A stretch of DNA of 64,000 nt from an uncultured Chloroflexota bacterium (lineage in GTDB: Bacteria > Chloroflexota > Anaerolineae > Caldilineales > Caldilineaceae). The position numbers and the translations under genes were made by a program. The number at the start of each line of letters is the position of its first letter. The stretch's first letter is position 1. The notes below the pieces were generated by a model. The model did no database searches and was not told where the DNA came from. It saw only the letters and a program-made list of their open reading frames with translations. The stretch spans positions 1 to 64,000 of the forward strand of contig CAIOHJ010000230.1 of NCBI GenBank assembly GCA_903858085.1. Direction: 5' to 3'. Below are positions 1 to 7,916 of the stretch, one piece after another.

Positions 1-71
1 ATCCAGTGAACGCAGGGCTAGTTGCCGAACCGAAGGATTGGCCATATACCTACTGTGTCGGCCGAACGTAG
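1..71 (+). CDS. C-terminal end of a REP-associated tyrosine transposase (partial)
   Basis: An open frame enters from the left edge (codons from position 3) and stops at 69-71. The 22 visible residues read PVNAGLVAEPKDWPYTYCVG and then RT. This matches the conserved tail of IS200-like Y1 transposases of the RAYT group, usually written as N-P-V-x-A-G-L-V-x-x-P-x-D-W-P. The catalytic tyrosine and HUH motif lie outside the window, so I cannot say whether the gene is intact. A REP-like palindrome begins within its last codons, the arrangement known for RAYT genes and their cognate repeats. The assignment rests on a short stretch but a very characteristic one. Confidence 0.65.
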   Translation, partial: PVNAGLVAEPKDWPYTYCVGRT

Positions 72-95
72 GGCGAAGGGACACTTCGCCCTACG
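67..95. repeat. REP-like palindrome next to the transposase tail
   Basis: A perfect 12-bp inverted repeat, CGTAGGGCGAAG (67-78) and CTTCGCCCTACG (84-95), surrounds a 5-base loop. It starts at the transposase stop codon. Its outer motif GTAGGGCGA...TCGCCCTAC resembles the palindrome at 53255-53282, so both may belong to one dispersed family. It could also act as a terminator stem, but no T-run follows. Confidence 0.7.
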
Positions 96-478
96 AACAG
101 CCCGTCCTGTGACACGGACAGGACCGCAGCCGACCTCCAGCAGCACCTGACCACATGGAACTGGCGGTCCAACGCCGGGTGCGCAGACGCGAGGCCCCCC
201 CCAGCTTCGCCGAGCGCGTAGCCCACCGGGCCGGTTTGGATCGCAGTTGTATCCATGTCCACCAGTATGCCATCGCTGCGTTGGTCGACCAAATCAAGTA
301 GATTATTTTATGACGAGTCCTTACGTTGGGTAGGACGACGCAATAGTGTGGGTCAATCGACAGGATGCCACACGACTCGCCGTCAAAGCCACCGGCCGGC
401 GCCTGTGTCTGCATTGTCTATCGGATTGCTGCTGGCTGGCCTGGCCTTTTGGCGCTGGCGGGCAGGGGGCCGCCTCTG
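96..478. other. Stretch without a recognisable gene
   Basis: This gap lies between the transposase remnant and the stop codon of the lipoprotein gene. The only open frame worth naming is a 48-codon one at 155-301 on the plus strand, starting MELAVQRRVRR. It has no clear ribosome binding site and resembles no family I know. It may be a decayed gene fragment, which would fit the neighbouring mobile-element debris. I see no RNA gene or strong promoter. Confidence 0.4.
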
Positions 479-1759
479 TCACCGATTCCAAAGCAGCACA
501 AGCCGGCTTCGTCGGACCCCATCCAGCGATGTGTAGAGATAGGTGCGTCCGTCCAGCACCACCAGGTCAGCGTGCCCGAGCCCGATGTTGCCGGGCAGGT
601 CGACCAGCAGAGGGTTGCCAGGATACTTTTCCCACCCCCCGTCGATCTGGTCGGTGAGGGAGCGGGCCAGCCCCAGCCCGAACTGAGTGTCGCCAGCGTC
701 GCCGGCCCCTGGGCCGCGCACCCCCTCGTAGAGCAGATAGTAGCGACGTCCGTCGAGGTCGTCCAGCCGCTGCAGTTCGGCCGAACTGACCGTGCGAAAG
801 TCGAAGTAGGGGTTGGCGCTGGCGTCGCTGTGTGCCCGTGGTCCGTACTCTGCCGCACCGACCAGGAGCGGATTGTGTTCGCAGGGGACAAAAGGGCGGT
901 CGGGCGCGTCGACGGGACGCTTGAAACAACCCAGCGCCCCTGGATTTTGCCCCTGAGCCATCAGCACGTAGACAGTTCCGTCTTCGACAAAGACCCCGGG
1001 GGGGCCCCCCCGCAGACATTCGTAGTCAAAAGGGACAAAGGGATGTTCGCCGATGCGCTCCTCTGCCGGGCAGTCGCTGTGCCAGAGATGCCAGATGACA
1101 GAGTCGGCGACATGGGTTGGGGCAGACCAGGTCACCCCGTCACCGGAGGTACGCAGCATGACCCGCCCGAGATATTCGTAGACCATCCAGGCGAGGCCGG
1201 CGGCGTAGGTGACGCGCGGGTACTGTTGTTGCACGATCTGGTCGCCGTCTGCCGTGCATGGGCACTGGGTGCATTCGATCAGACAGGTCGGGGGCTGGGG
1301 CAGGGTGAAGCTCTGCCCGCCATCCTCGCTGGTGTATACCACCACACAGCCCGGAAATTCGACGGCTGCCCCACACGCATCGCGCACGCCAGCCGACCGG
1401 TCGCTGGCATGTACGTAGGACCACAGGCTGCCGTTGCCCATCACCAAGGTATCGGATTCCCCCATCGGCAGGCCGGTGTCGGCGACATCGACCGCAAAGT
1501 GGGCGTTTCCTGCCCACAGGTCGGCCAACGTCGGCGCACGGCTGGGGGCTGGCTCCAAGCTCAGGGAGGGGGTGGCTGCCGTTGCGGCGGTCGCAGGCAG
1601 CGGCGTGACAGAAGCCACCGCCGGTTTTTCTGCGCTCCCTGCTGGCGGCTGCCCCAGCGTGGGGGGCAGCGCCGGTTTGCCCGGGGGAGGACGGCAGCCA
1701 GCCAGCCACAGCGTCAACCACAAAGTCAGCCACAAGGCTGCCCAAAAGGCAAAGCGCAC
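479..1759 (-). CDS. Secreted lipoprotein with sialidase-like Asp-box repeats
   Basis: The 426-residue product begins with a hydrophobic signal ending in the lipobox L-A-G-C (about residues 19-22), so it is probably a lipid-anchored surface protein. A low-complexity Pro/Ala segment follows, then a region with two Asp-box-like motifs, SEDGGQSF and SGDGVTWS. Asp boxes are typical of BNR/sialidase-type beta-propellers, and the remaining sequence (many W, Y and D turns) fits a five- or six-bladed propeller of the GH43/sialidase kind. No catalytic set can be assigned. The ATG lies 3 bases after the stop of the upstream oxidoreductase, so the two are probably co-transcribed and this may be a sugar-binding or sugar-cleaving partner. 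Confidence 0.6.
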   Translation of the reverse strand: MRFAFWAALWLTLWLTLWLAGCRPPPGKPALPPTLGQPPAGSAEKPAVASVTPLPATAATAATPSLSLEPAPSRAPTLADLWAGNAHFAVDVADTGLPMGESDTLVMGNGSLWSYVHASDRSAGVRDACGAAVEFPGCVVVYTSEDGGQSFTLPQPPTCLIECTQCPCTADGDQIVQQQYPRVTYAAGLAWMVYEYLGRVMLRTSGDGVTWSAPTHVADSVIWHLWHSDCPAEERIGEHPFVPFDYECLRGGPPGVFVEDGTVYVLMAQGQNPGALGCFKRPVDAPDRPFVPCEHNPLLVGAAEYGPRAHSDASANPYFDFRTVSSAELQRLDDLDGRRYYLLYEGVRGPGAGDAGDTQFGLGLARSLTDQIDGGWEKYPGNPLLVDLPGNIGLGHADLVVLDGRTYLYTSLDGVRRSRLVLLWNR

Positions 1760-1762
1760 CGG

Positions 1763-2746
1763 CTACTCCATCGGGTAGCGCAGCCCGATCTGGCTGCGTA
1801 TGCTGTCCATCACCCCCATGATCCGCACCGATTCGTCGAGCGGCATGACACTGCTTTCCAACTGGCCCGCCGCCACACACGCCGCCACTTCGATCGCCTC
1901 GTGGCTGTAGCCGTTGGCAAGATAGGGGCGGTAGATCACCTCAGGGGCGTTGTTGGCCTGTTGCAGGGTGAGGGTATTGCCAACCCACCACGGGCTGTGC
2001 AGCCGGATCGAACCTTGATCTCCCAGCAGGATCGCCTCCTGCAGGGTCGTGGCGCGGACAGTGGTCGAGAGCAAGGCGAGCTCTCCGCCTGGGAAGCCGA
2101 GCAGGATGCCGGTGTTTTCGTCGACGCCAGAGCTGCCCAGCGCAGCCAGCGCGGCGATGCGGTCGGGCTGGCCCAGCAGCAACATGGCCAACGAAATCGG
2201 ATAAATGCCGACGTCGAGCAAGGCCCCGCCCCCCAGCGCAGGGTCGAAGAGTCGGCTGGCAGGGTTGAAACTGGCGCGGAAACCAAAGTCAGCCTGCACC
2301 ATCTGCAGCTTGCCGATCGCCCCGGCGGCAACCAGGTTGCGGGTCTCGACCAGGATGGGGAGATAGCGAGACCACATTGCTTCCATCAGGAAGCGCTGGA
2401 GCCGTCGGGCCTCCTCCACCATTTTTTGTGCTTCCGTCGCATGGATCGCAAAGGGTTTCTCGACCAGAACATGTTTGCCGTGGCGCAGCGCCAGCAGCGT
2501 ATGCTCGCAATGAAAGGTGTGCGGCGTCGCCACGTAGACAGCGTCGATGTCAGGGTCAGCAACGAGTGCTTCGTAGCTCGTATGGCAGCGCTCGATGTGG
2601 AACCGGTCGGCAAAGCGGCGGGCGTTCTCTGGAGAACGGGAGCCGACCGCAACCACCACCTGATCTTCCAGGGCAGCCACCCCCGTCGCAAATTTGACGG
2701 CAATATTGCCCGGTCCCAGGATGCCCCAACGAAATTTTGTACGCAT
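1763..2746 (-). CDS. Gfo/Idh/MocA family NAD(P)-dependent oxidoreductase
   Basis: The 327-residue protein has an N-terminal Rossmann motif GILGPGNIA (about residues 7-15) and the family lysine in VLVEKPFA, where the E-K-P lysine takes part in catalysis. The C-terminal half contains the expected [12 protein letters not shown] segment of the substrate domain. Members oxidise or reduce sugars and polyols or their derivatives; the substrate here is unknown. I chose the ATG at 2746 over one 12 codons upstream because GTGGAG precedes it at good spacing and the Rossmann fold starts directly after it. It sits 72 bp after the molybdopterin-subunit gene and 3 bp before the lipoprotein gene. A second family member lies at 10506-11582. 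Confidence 0.85.
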   Translation of the reverse strand: MRTKFRWGILGPGNIAVKFATGVAALEDQVVVAVGSRSPENARRFADRFHIERCHTSYEALVADPDIDAVYVATPHTFHCEHTLLALRHGKHVLVEKPFAIHATEAQKMVEEARRLQRFLMEAMWSRYLPILVETRNLVAAGAIGKLQMVQADFGFRASFNPASRLFDPALGGGALLDVGIYPISLAMLLLGQPDRIAALAALGSSGVDENTGILLGFPGGELALLSTTVRATTLQEAILLGDQGSIRLHSPWWVGNTLTLQQANNAPEVIYRPYLANGYSHEAIEVAACVAAGQLESSVMPLDESVRIMGVMDSIRSQIGLRYPME

Positions 2747-2818
2747 GCGAATCTCCACTTTGCTGGCGGCGCATCTGCGCACGCCTGGTTGGCTAAGAAT
2801 GACTCGACGGCCGAGCGC

Positions 2819-5089
2819 TCAACCCTGCGGCCTCCGGGCGGAGAGGGCCTGCCAGACGCGCTCTGGCGTGTAAGGAAGCACATCGATCCAGCAGCCTGTG
2901 GCGTCGTGGATGGCGGCTGCGATCGCTGGTGCGGTCGGGATAAAGGGCATCTCTGCCATCCCGCGGATGCCCAACGGCCCCTGGGGGTCAGGAAACTCCA
3001 GGATGACCGGCTCGACGGCTGTCGGCACGTCCAGAACACCTGGAATCAGATAGGTGCTCAGGTGTTGGGTGAGGGCACGGCCCTCGCGCTGCACATAGTT
3101 CTCCAGCAGCGTCCACCCCACCGACTGGGCCACAGCACCCTGGATTTGGCCCTCGACCTGTCGGGGATTGACAGCACGGCCGACATCGTTGACGCTGACC
3201 AGCCGCAGCACCTGGACATGGCCGGTTTCCAGATCGACTTCGACCTCCGCCACCTGGGCACAGTAGCCGTAGGTGATGTTGGGGTCAGATCTGCCGGTGG
3301 TGCGGTCGTAGGGGGTGGTGGCGCGCGGGCGAAAGACAAAGTCGGCGCGCGCCGGCCGTTCCTCGTTTTGCCAGGCGATCAGTGCCTGTTCAGCTGCGCC
3401 GACGATGGCGTTGCCGGCCATGAAGCTCATCCGGCTGGCCGAAGCGCTGCCGCTGGAACCGGCGACATCGGACGAAGCGGCGTGTACTTCGACAGAGCCA
3501 GGGTCAAGCCCCAGCACCTCGGCGGCGACCCTCTGGAAGAGGGTGTGTGCGCCCTGCCCGACTTCGGCCCCGACACAGCCGACCACTGCCCGTTCGACTG
3601 TGCCCTCGCCGTGCAGCTCGACCCAGGCCGAGCAGGCTTCAGGGGCACCCAGGCTGAAACCAACATTTTTGAAGCAGCAGGCGATGCCGACCCCGCGCGC
3701 CACCTGCCGCCGGCTGGCCGCCAGCGAGTTCCACCCGAGCGACTGCGGCGGTGCAGCGTGGCTGCCGCGCGTCCAACGGCCTTCCGGCAGCAGCTGCCAG
3801 CCCCCGCGCGCTGCCGCTGTTGCGACGACCTCGCGCACTGTGCAGCCGGAAGGAAGGGATGACCCGGTGGGAAGCGTCATGCCTTCACGCCACAGGTTGC
3901 GCATGCGCAGCTCGACCGGGTCCATGCCCAGCGCTTCGGCCAGCTTGTTGACCTGCATCTCGGCGGCGAAATGGCCCTGCGGCCCGCCAAACCCGCGAAA
4001 AGCGCCGCTGGGAGTGTTGTTGGTGTAGACAGTGCGCCCGACAACCTCTACGTTGGGGATCTGGTAGGGGCCGAGCGCGGCCAGCAGCGAGTTGCCCAGC
4101 ACCTTGGTGCTGGTGTAGGCATAAGCCCCGCAGTCGCTGGTCAAGTCCATCTGGGCAGCCACAATCTGCCCTGCACGGGTGGCACCCCAGCGCGCCCGGA
4201 TCGTGTACGGGTGGCGTTTGTGGTGGCCGACGATGCTTTCTGCCCGGCTCCAGACGGTCTTGACCGGGCGTCCGCTCTTCCAGGCGGCCAGCGCCAGCAC
4301 GATCTGGAGTGAAATGTCCTCGCGCCCCCCGAAGGCACCGCCGACTGCACCGTGGCGCACAACAATCTGCTCGTCGGGCAGGCCAAGCGCGTGGGCGATC
4401 TGCTCGCGCTCCTCGTGCATCCACTGGCCGGGGCAGACAACTTCGATGCGCCCGTCGGGGCGAACCCAGGCCATCCCTGCTTCAGGCTGCAAATAGGCAT
4501 GTTCCTGTGGCTGGGTACGATAGGTCTGTTCGACCACGACGTCGGCCTGGGCAAAGCCAGCTGCCAGGTCGCCGTCGACCAGCCGGTACTCGAGCAACAG
4601 ATTGGAGTGCAGATCCCGCTCTCCGTAGGGAAAGCGGAACGGGTCTGGGTGCAGCGGGCAGGCGTCAGGGTGCAGCGCTGCGACAGGGTCGGTCAGCACC
4701 GGCAAAGGCTCATAGTCGATCACAATTTTTCGGGCTGCGGCTTCGGCTTCAGCTTTGCTCTCGGCGACGACGAGGGCAACATGGTCAGCCTCCCAGCGCA
4801 CCCGCTCTGCCTGTGGGGTGCTGCCCACCCCACAGAGCACGGGCTGGTCAGCCATGATCAGCCCATATTCGTTGACCGGCACGTCGGCAGCGGTCAGGAC
4901 GGCGACGACACCTGGCATGGCGCGCGCCGCACTCGCATCCAGCGCCCGAATTCGGGCATGCGGGATCCCTGCAAAGACGACGTGGAGCCAGGCCTGGTCG
5001 GGCAGCTCCAAATCGCCGGCATAGACCGGAGATCCAGTCACTTTTTCGAGAGCATCGATTCTGGGCAGGCTGCTGCCGACCGCACGCAT
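2819..5089 (-). CDS. Xanthine dehydrogenase-family molybdopterin-binding (large) subunit
   Basis: The 756-residue protein carries the two aldehyde oxidase/xanthine dehydrogenase domains: the a/b hammerhead (about residues 15-120) and the Mo-cofactor domains. Visible motifs are [31 protein letters not shown] and, near the C-terminus, RGMAEMPF. In the last one the Glu corresponds to the catalytic Glu of the family's G-x-G-E-P segment. It would hydroxylate a purine, aldehyde or similar substrate using molybdopterin. The FAD and 2Fe-2S subunits that usually form the operon are absent nearby, so electron transfer partners must be elsewhere. GAGGG precedes the ATG at 5089. An upstream extension of the frame only overlaps the HIT gene and is not coding. 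Confidence 0.85.
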   Translation of the reverse strand: MRAVGSSLPRIDALEKVTGSPVYAGDLELPDQAWLHVVFAGIPHARIRALDASAARAMPGVVAVLTAADVPVNEYGLIMADQPVLCGVGSTPQAERVRWEADHVALVVAESKAEAEAAARKIVIDYEPLPVLTDPVAALHPDACPLHPDPFRFPYGERDLHSNLLLEYRLVDGDLAAGFAQADVVVEQTYRTQPQEHAYLQPEAGMAWVRPDGRIEVVCPGQWMHEEREQIAHALGLPDEQIVVRHGAVGGAFGGREDISLQIVLALAAWKSGRPVKTVWSRAESIVGHHKRHPYTIRARWGATRAGQIVAAQMDLTSDCGAYAYTSTKVLGNSLLAALGPYQIPNVEVVGRTVYTNNTPSGAFRGFGGPQGHFAAEMQVNKLAEALGMDPVELRMRNLWREGMTLPTGSSLPSGCTVREVVATAAARGGWQLLPEGRWTRGSHAAPPQSLGWNSLAASRRQVARGVGIACCFKNVGFSLGAPEACSAWVELHGEGTVERAVVGCVGAEVGQGAHTLFQRVAAEVLGLDPGSVEVHAASSDVAGSSGSASASRMSFMAGNAIVGAAEQALIAWQNEERPARADFVFRPRATTPYDRTTGRSDPNITYGYCAQVAEVEVDLETGHVQVLRLVSVNDVGRAVNPRQVEGQIQGAVAQSVGWTLLENYVQREGRALTQHLSTYLIPGVLDVPTAVEPVILEFPDPQGPLGIRGMAEMPFIPTAPAIAAAIHDATGCWIDVLPYTPERVWQALSARRPQG

Positions 5090-5099
5090 TGGTTTTCCC

Positions 5100-5456
5100 T
5101 CAGCTTTGACGCAGCAGCATCGGGCCCAGTTGGCGTCCGCCCAGCAGATGCAGGTGCAGGTGGAACACTTCCTGCCCGCCGTCGCGGTTGCAGTTGACCA
5201 GCAGCCGATAGCCACTTTCGGCGATCCCTTGCTGAGCAGCGATCTGGCTGGCGACGACGAACAGGTGGCCGAGCAGCTGTTCGTCGTCGGCGCCAACGTC
5301 GTTGGCGGTCGGGATCCACCGGTTGGGAACGATCAGAATGTGGACCGGCGCCTGCGGGTTGATATCGCGAAAGGCTGTGACCTGGTCGTCCTGAAAGACA
5401 ATCTCGGAAGGTATTTCGCGACGGATGATCTTGCTAAAAATTGTCTCAGCGGCCAT
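5100..5456 (-). CDS. HIT-family nucleotide hydrolase/transferase
   Basis: This 118-residue histidine-triad protein belongs to the HINT branch. The sequence opens with [20 protein letters not shown] and ends with the catalytic H-x-H-x-H in [10 protein letters not shown] (about residues 98-107). The earlier [12 protein letters not shown] and the N-C-N-x-D-G-G-Q-E segment are typical of HinT purine nucleoside phosphoramidases, which remove AMP from lysine or similar adducts. It ends 10 bp before the molybdopterin-subunit ATG, so it is probably the first gene of that operon. A candidate -10 box (TATACT on the minus strand, 5537-5542) lies upstream. Confidence 0.9.
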   Translation of the reverse strand: MAAETIFSKIIRREIPSEIVFQDDQVTAFRDINPQAPVHILIVPNRWIPTANDVGADDEQLLGHLFVVASQIAAQQGIAESGYRLLVNCNRDGGQEVFHLHLHLLGGRQLGPMLLRQS

Positions 5457-5536
5457 CGTACCCCATCCATCCATTCTTTCCACTATATTTTTTCAGCAAG
5501 TCCCAGCCAAAATGTTGGGGGGTTGCACTGCATCCC

Positions 5537-5565
5537 AGTATAGCGCATGCACGGTTTTTGTGCCA
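5537..5565 (-). promoter_or_regulatory. Candidate promoter for the HIT operon
   Basis: On the minus strand a TATACT -10 hexamer (5537-5542) is preceded by a weak -35 (CTGGCA, 18-bp spacer). It lies about 80 bp upstream of the HIT start codon in the 146-bp gap after the hydrolase gene. The -35 is a poor match, so this is tentative. Confidence 0.35.
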
Positions 5566-5602
5566 GTACAGTTTTTTGTGGCACGGCGGGGGGCAGGGCT
5601 CC

Positions 5603-6697
5603 TTAAAGATGGCTGCGATAGAATTCGATGGTGCGCCGCATGGCTTCTTCAAAGGCAGGGGACTGGATGTTGTGGCCGCCGCTGGCATATTCGTGGAGCT
5701 CGAAGGGCTTGCCAGCCCCCTCCAGGACCGCGGCCAGGTCGCGCGCGTAGCCGATATCGACGACAGCATCGTCCACTGCATGGTGTAGCTGGAGCGGTGT
5801 CTGCAGCCAGTCGATGTGGGCGGTCAACGAAACAGCCCGCCAGAACGGATGGCGAGTATTGGGGGGGCCATAGGCCTCTCGCAACAGTCGGCTGTTGCGC
5901 TGGCTGGCAGCCGAGGAGGCGGCGTCGGGCCGGTAGGAGCGATCCTGGATGGCATACTGGGTGAAATCGTCGTAGCTGTAGACCGCACCCGCCCAGATCA
6001 CGCCGGCGCGAAAGGCAGGTTCCACCAGCATGGCGCGCAGCGTGATGTTGCCGGCCATGCTGTGTCCCCAGACCCCGATCCGTTGGGGGTTGACGCGGTC
6101 CAGCCGCTGCAGGCTTTTGAGCGCAGCGAGGGTGTCGACGGTATATCCTGGGGAAAAGTAGGCGCCGGTCGCTTCCCCCTCCGAGCTGGCATGGCCGCGC
6201 AGGTCAATCTTGAAGACGACAAAGCCGGCGCGCGCCAGGCTGTCGACATAGGCGATGTAGCGCTCCGTCGTTCGATAGATGTCGGGAGGGATGTAGCCGT
6301 GGACGAAGACGATCGCCTGGTGTCCGCCTGCGGGCATCTCCCCCAGCGGCAGGGTCAGCAACCCATAAATTTTGTGGCCTTCTGACTGGTAGCTGGCAAT
6401 GTACCGTTCGTAGTTGGCACCGTTCTCCAACTGCTGCTCGAAGACAAGGTCGCTGCCTTCAACTGTGCGTTCGGCCAACGCTTCGAGGGTCAGCTCGTCG
6501 CCCACAGCAAACTGGAGGCGGGCTGGCGCGGGGGCTGCTGGCTCGGGTTCCAGCGCCGCTGCATCGAGCCGTTCGGCGTGATAGAGGGCAGAGGCTGCTG
6601 CCTTTTCGGCTGCCAGCAGAGAAGCCGGCGCCACGATGGGGCGGCAACCGCCGAGCAAGAGGGAGAAGAGGAATGCCAAGAGGACGCTGGATCTCAC
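5603..6697 (-). CDS. Lipoprotein alpha/beta hydrolase (dienelactone/prolyl-oligopeptidase-like)
   Basis: The 364-residue product begins with a GTG codon and a signal peptide ending in the lipobox L-G-G-C, predicting a lipid-anchored extracytoplasmic enzyme. The alpha/beta hydrolase triad is visible: Ser in GVWGHSMAGN, Asp in HHAVDDAVV, and His in ASGGHNIQ near the C-terminus. The oxyanion strand is IVFVHGYIPP. Such proteins cleave esters or peptides; the substrate is unknown. The GTG at 6697 was chosen because the signal peptide starts there; further upstream codons extend into the terminator of the next gene. It is followed by a 146-bp gap, so it is probably a single-gene unit. Confidence 0.8.
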   Translation of the reverse strand: MRSSVLLAFLFSLLLGGCRPIVAPASLLAAEKAAASALYHAERLDAAALEPEPAAPAPARLQFAVGDELTLEALAERTVEGSDLVFEQQLENGANYERYIASYQSEGHKIYGLLTLPLGEMPAGGHQAIVFVHGYIPPDIYRTTERYIAYVDSLARAGFVVFKIDLRGHASSEGEATGAYFSPGYTVDTLAALKSLQRLDRVNPQRIGVWGHSMAGNITLRAMLVEPAFRAGVIWAGAVYSYDDFTQYAIQDRSYRPDAASSAASQRNSRLLREAYGPPNTRHPFWRAVSLTAHIDWLQTPLQLHHAVDDAVVDIGYARDLAAVLEGAGKPFELHEYASGGHNIQSPAFEEAMRRTIEFYRSHL

Positions 6698-6824
6698 TTG
6701 TAGGCCTCGTATTCTGAGCGTGGGCAAGGAGCCCCCGTCTAATGTCGGTGCTGCCGGCCACGACCAACGGTTCCTGCAAAGACTATGCAGATTCTGCAAT
6801 AGTACTGCGTACAGCGTCTCTGAT

Positions 6825-6863
6825 AAAAAAAGCTGGGCGCGCAGATCACTCTGCACGCCCAGC
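6825..6863 (-). terminator. Rho-independent terminator of the His/Met-rich protein gene
   Basis: On the minus strand, GCTGGGCGTGCAGA and TCTGCGCGCCCAGC form a 14-bp stem with one mismatch and a 4-base loop (6832-6863). A run of seven T follows directly (6825-6831). It lies 40 bp after the stop codon at 6903, which is a textbook position. Confidence 0.85.
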
Positions 6864-6902
6864 GGGCTCTGGCTGAGGCGGAGATAGCCTGCCTTGCGTC
6901 AG

Positions 6903-7517
6903 CTACGAATTGGCTTCCGGGGTCGCAGCAGGCTCTTCAGGCATTCTGCCGTGTGGATGGAAGCCACCGTGGTCACCCCAACCTTCCATTCGGGCGCCTC
7001 CCATGCCCCGCCCATGCCCGTGCATTCCCCGTCCAAAATGCTGGCTCCCCCACGCACCCTGGGCTTCCCGCAGCAGGTCGGCCTGTTCTTGGGTAAGCGC
7101 CCCTGCTTCGACCGCAGCGCCGAGGGCTTCTTCCAGATTCTGGGCGTTTTCATCGGCGGCATAGCGCATAAAGGCATGTCGGGCCAGCAGCAGGTCGGCC
7201 TCTTCCTGGGTGAGCGCGCCCTCTTCGACCGCCTGGGCAAGCATGGCTTCATGTGCCTTCTGCTGGGCAGCCTGCAGCGCTTCTACAGAGATGCCGAGCG
7301 CCTCGGCCAGGAATTCTGCGTGGTCTCCCTGCATGCCGCCCCCCCCCCGCATTCCAAACATGCGCTCCCCTCTCCCCCATGGTTCTGCCGGCTCCGCCTC
7401 CCCATCTTCCTGGGCAAAGCTGCTCTGGGGGAACAGGGTCGCTGCTGTGAAAGCCAGTGCGCCGATCAGGGCGCCTGCAAGGAGCCAGCGCTGCCAGAAT
7501 AATTTTGTGCCTGTCAT
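6903..7517 (-). CDS. Secreted His/Met/Gly-rich protein with two helical repeats
   Basis: The 204-residue protein has a clear signal peptide (LLAGALIGALAFTAAT..., cleavage near SFA-QED). The mature part holds a Gly/Met stretch, then two similar helical segments, VEEGALTQEEADLLL and VEAGALTQEQADLLR. The tail is rich in His, Gly and Met (FGRGMHGHGRGMGG and later HPHGRMPEE). Such composition suggests binding of Cu, Ni or Zn outside the membrane, but no known metal chaperone motif is obvious. The start was placed at the ATG at 7517 because GGAGG lies 7 bases upstream. It has its own terminator at 6825-6863. Confidence 0.65.
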   Translation of the reverse strand: MTGTKLFWQRWLLAGALIGALAFTAATLFPQSSFAQEDGEAEPAEPWGRGERMFGMRGGGGMQGDHAEFLAEALGISVEALQAAQQKAHEAMLAQAVEEGALTQEEADLLLARHAFMRYAADENAQNLEEALGAAVEAGALTQEQADLLREAQGAWGSQHFGRGMHGHGRGMGGARMEGWGDHGGFHPHGRMPEEPAATPEANS

Positions 7518-7916
7518 GGTCAAACCTCCGTGTATGAAATTTTGTACAACTCTCTGAGCCTTGTCTCTGAGCCTTGTCCTGGCTCACTCTCTCTAGGATG
7601 CGCTCCAAATGCAAAAAAAGATCAGAAAAGATGTAAGAAGCTTGTAAAACTTGTCTGTTCGTACAAACCGTCGCTGATTTTGTGTTTGGCGGGTCGCATG
7701 CTATTCTGCTTGTGAAATGCCGTCAACGGGCGGCAAAAAATAATATTGGTTTGTTTTGATTATTCCGAAGGTTCGCCCGACACGCGGTGAGTGCATGGTG
7801 ACAGCCAGTGAACGGGCGCTTTTTTTGGCCGGCGGCGTTGACGGTACAACGGGGGCGAGGCCCGCAAGGGTTTCGCGGCACAGCGGAGTCATCAAGACAG
7901 ACATAAGGAGCTTGAG
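7518..7916. other. Intergenic region and long leader of the DEAD-box helicase
   Basis: This 399-bp divergent gap should hold promoters for the His/Met-rich protein (minus) and the helicase (plus). The best plus-strand candidate is a weak TTGTGT...TATTCT pair at 7680-7707, which would give a leader of about 200 nt. It ends in AAGGAG eight bases before the helicase ATG. The leader contains A/T-rich and GC-rich blocks, including CGGGCGCTTTTTTTGG at about 7813. Long structured leaders are common in cold-induced csdA/deaD genes; that role here is an inference. Confidence 0.35.

Noticed and set aside
365..3862. Very long plus-strand open frame (1165 codons)
   Set aside because: It runs antisense to three well-supported minus-strand genes with clear motifs, has an odd composition rich in Arg, Gly and His, and shows no domain. 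It is a by-product of high GC codon use.
2819..5296. Longer start (825 residues) for the molybdopterin subunit
   Set aside because: The extra 69 residues overlap the HIT gene in another frame, are Cys/Ser/Thr-rich and non-homologous; the ATG at 5089 has a good ribosome binding site.
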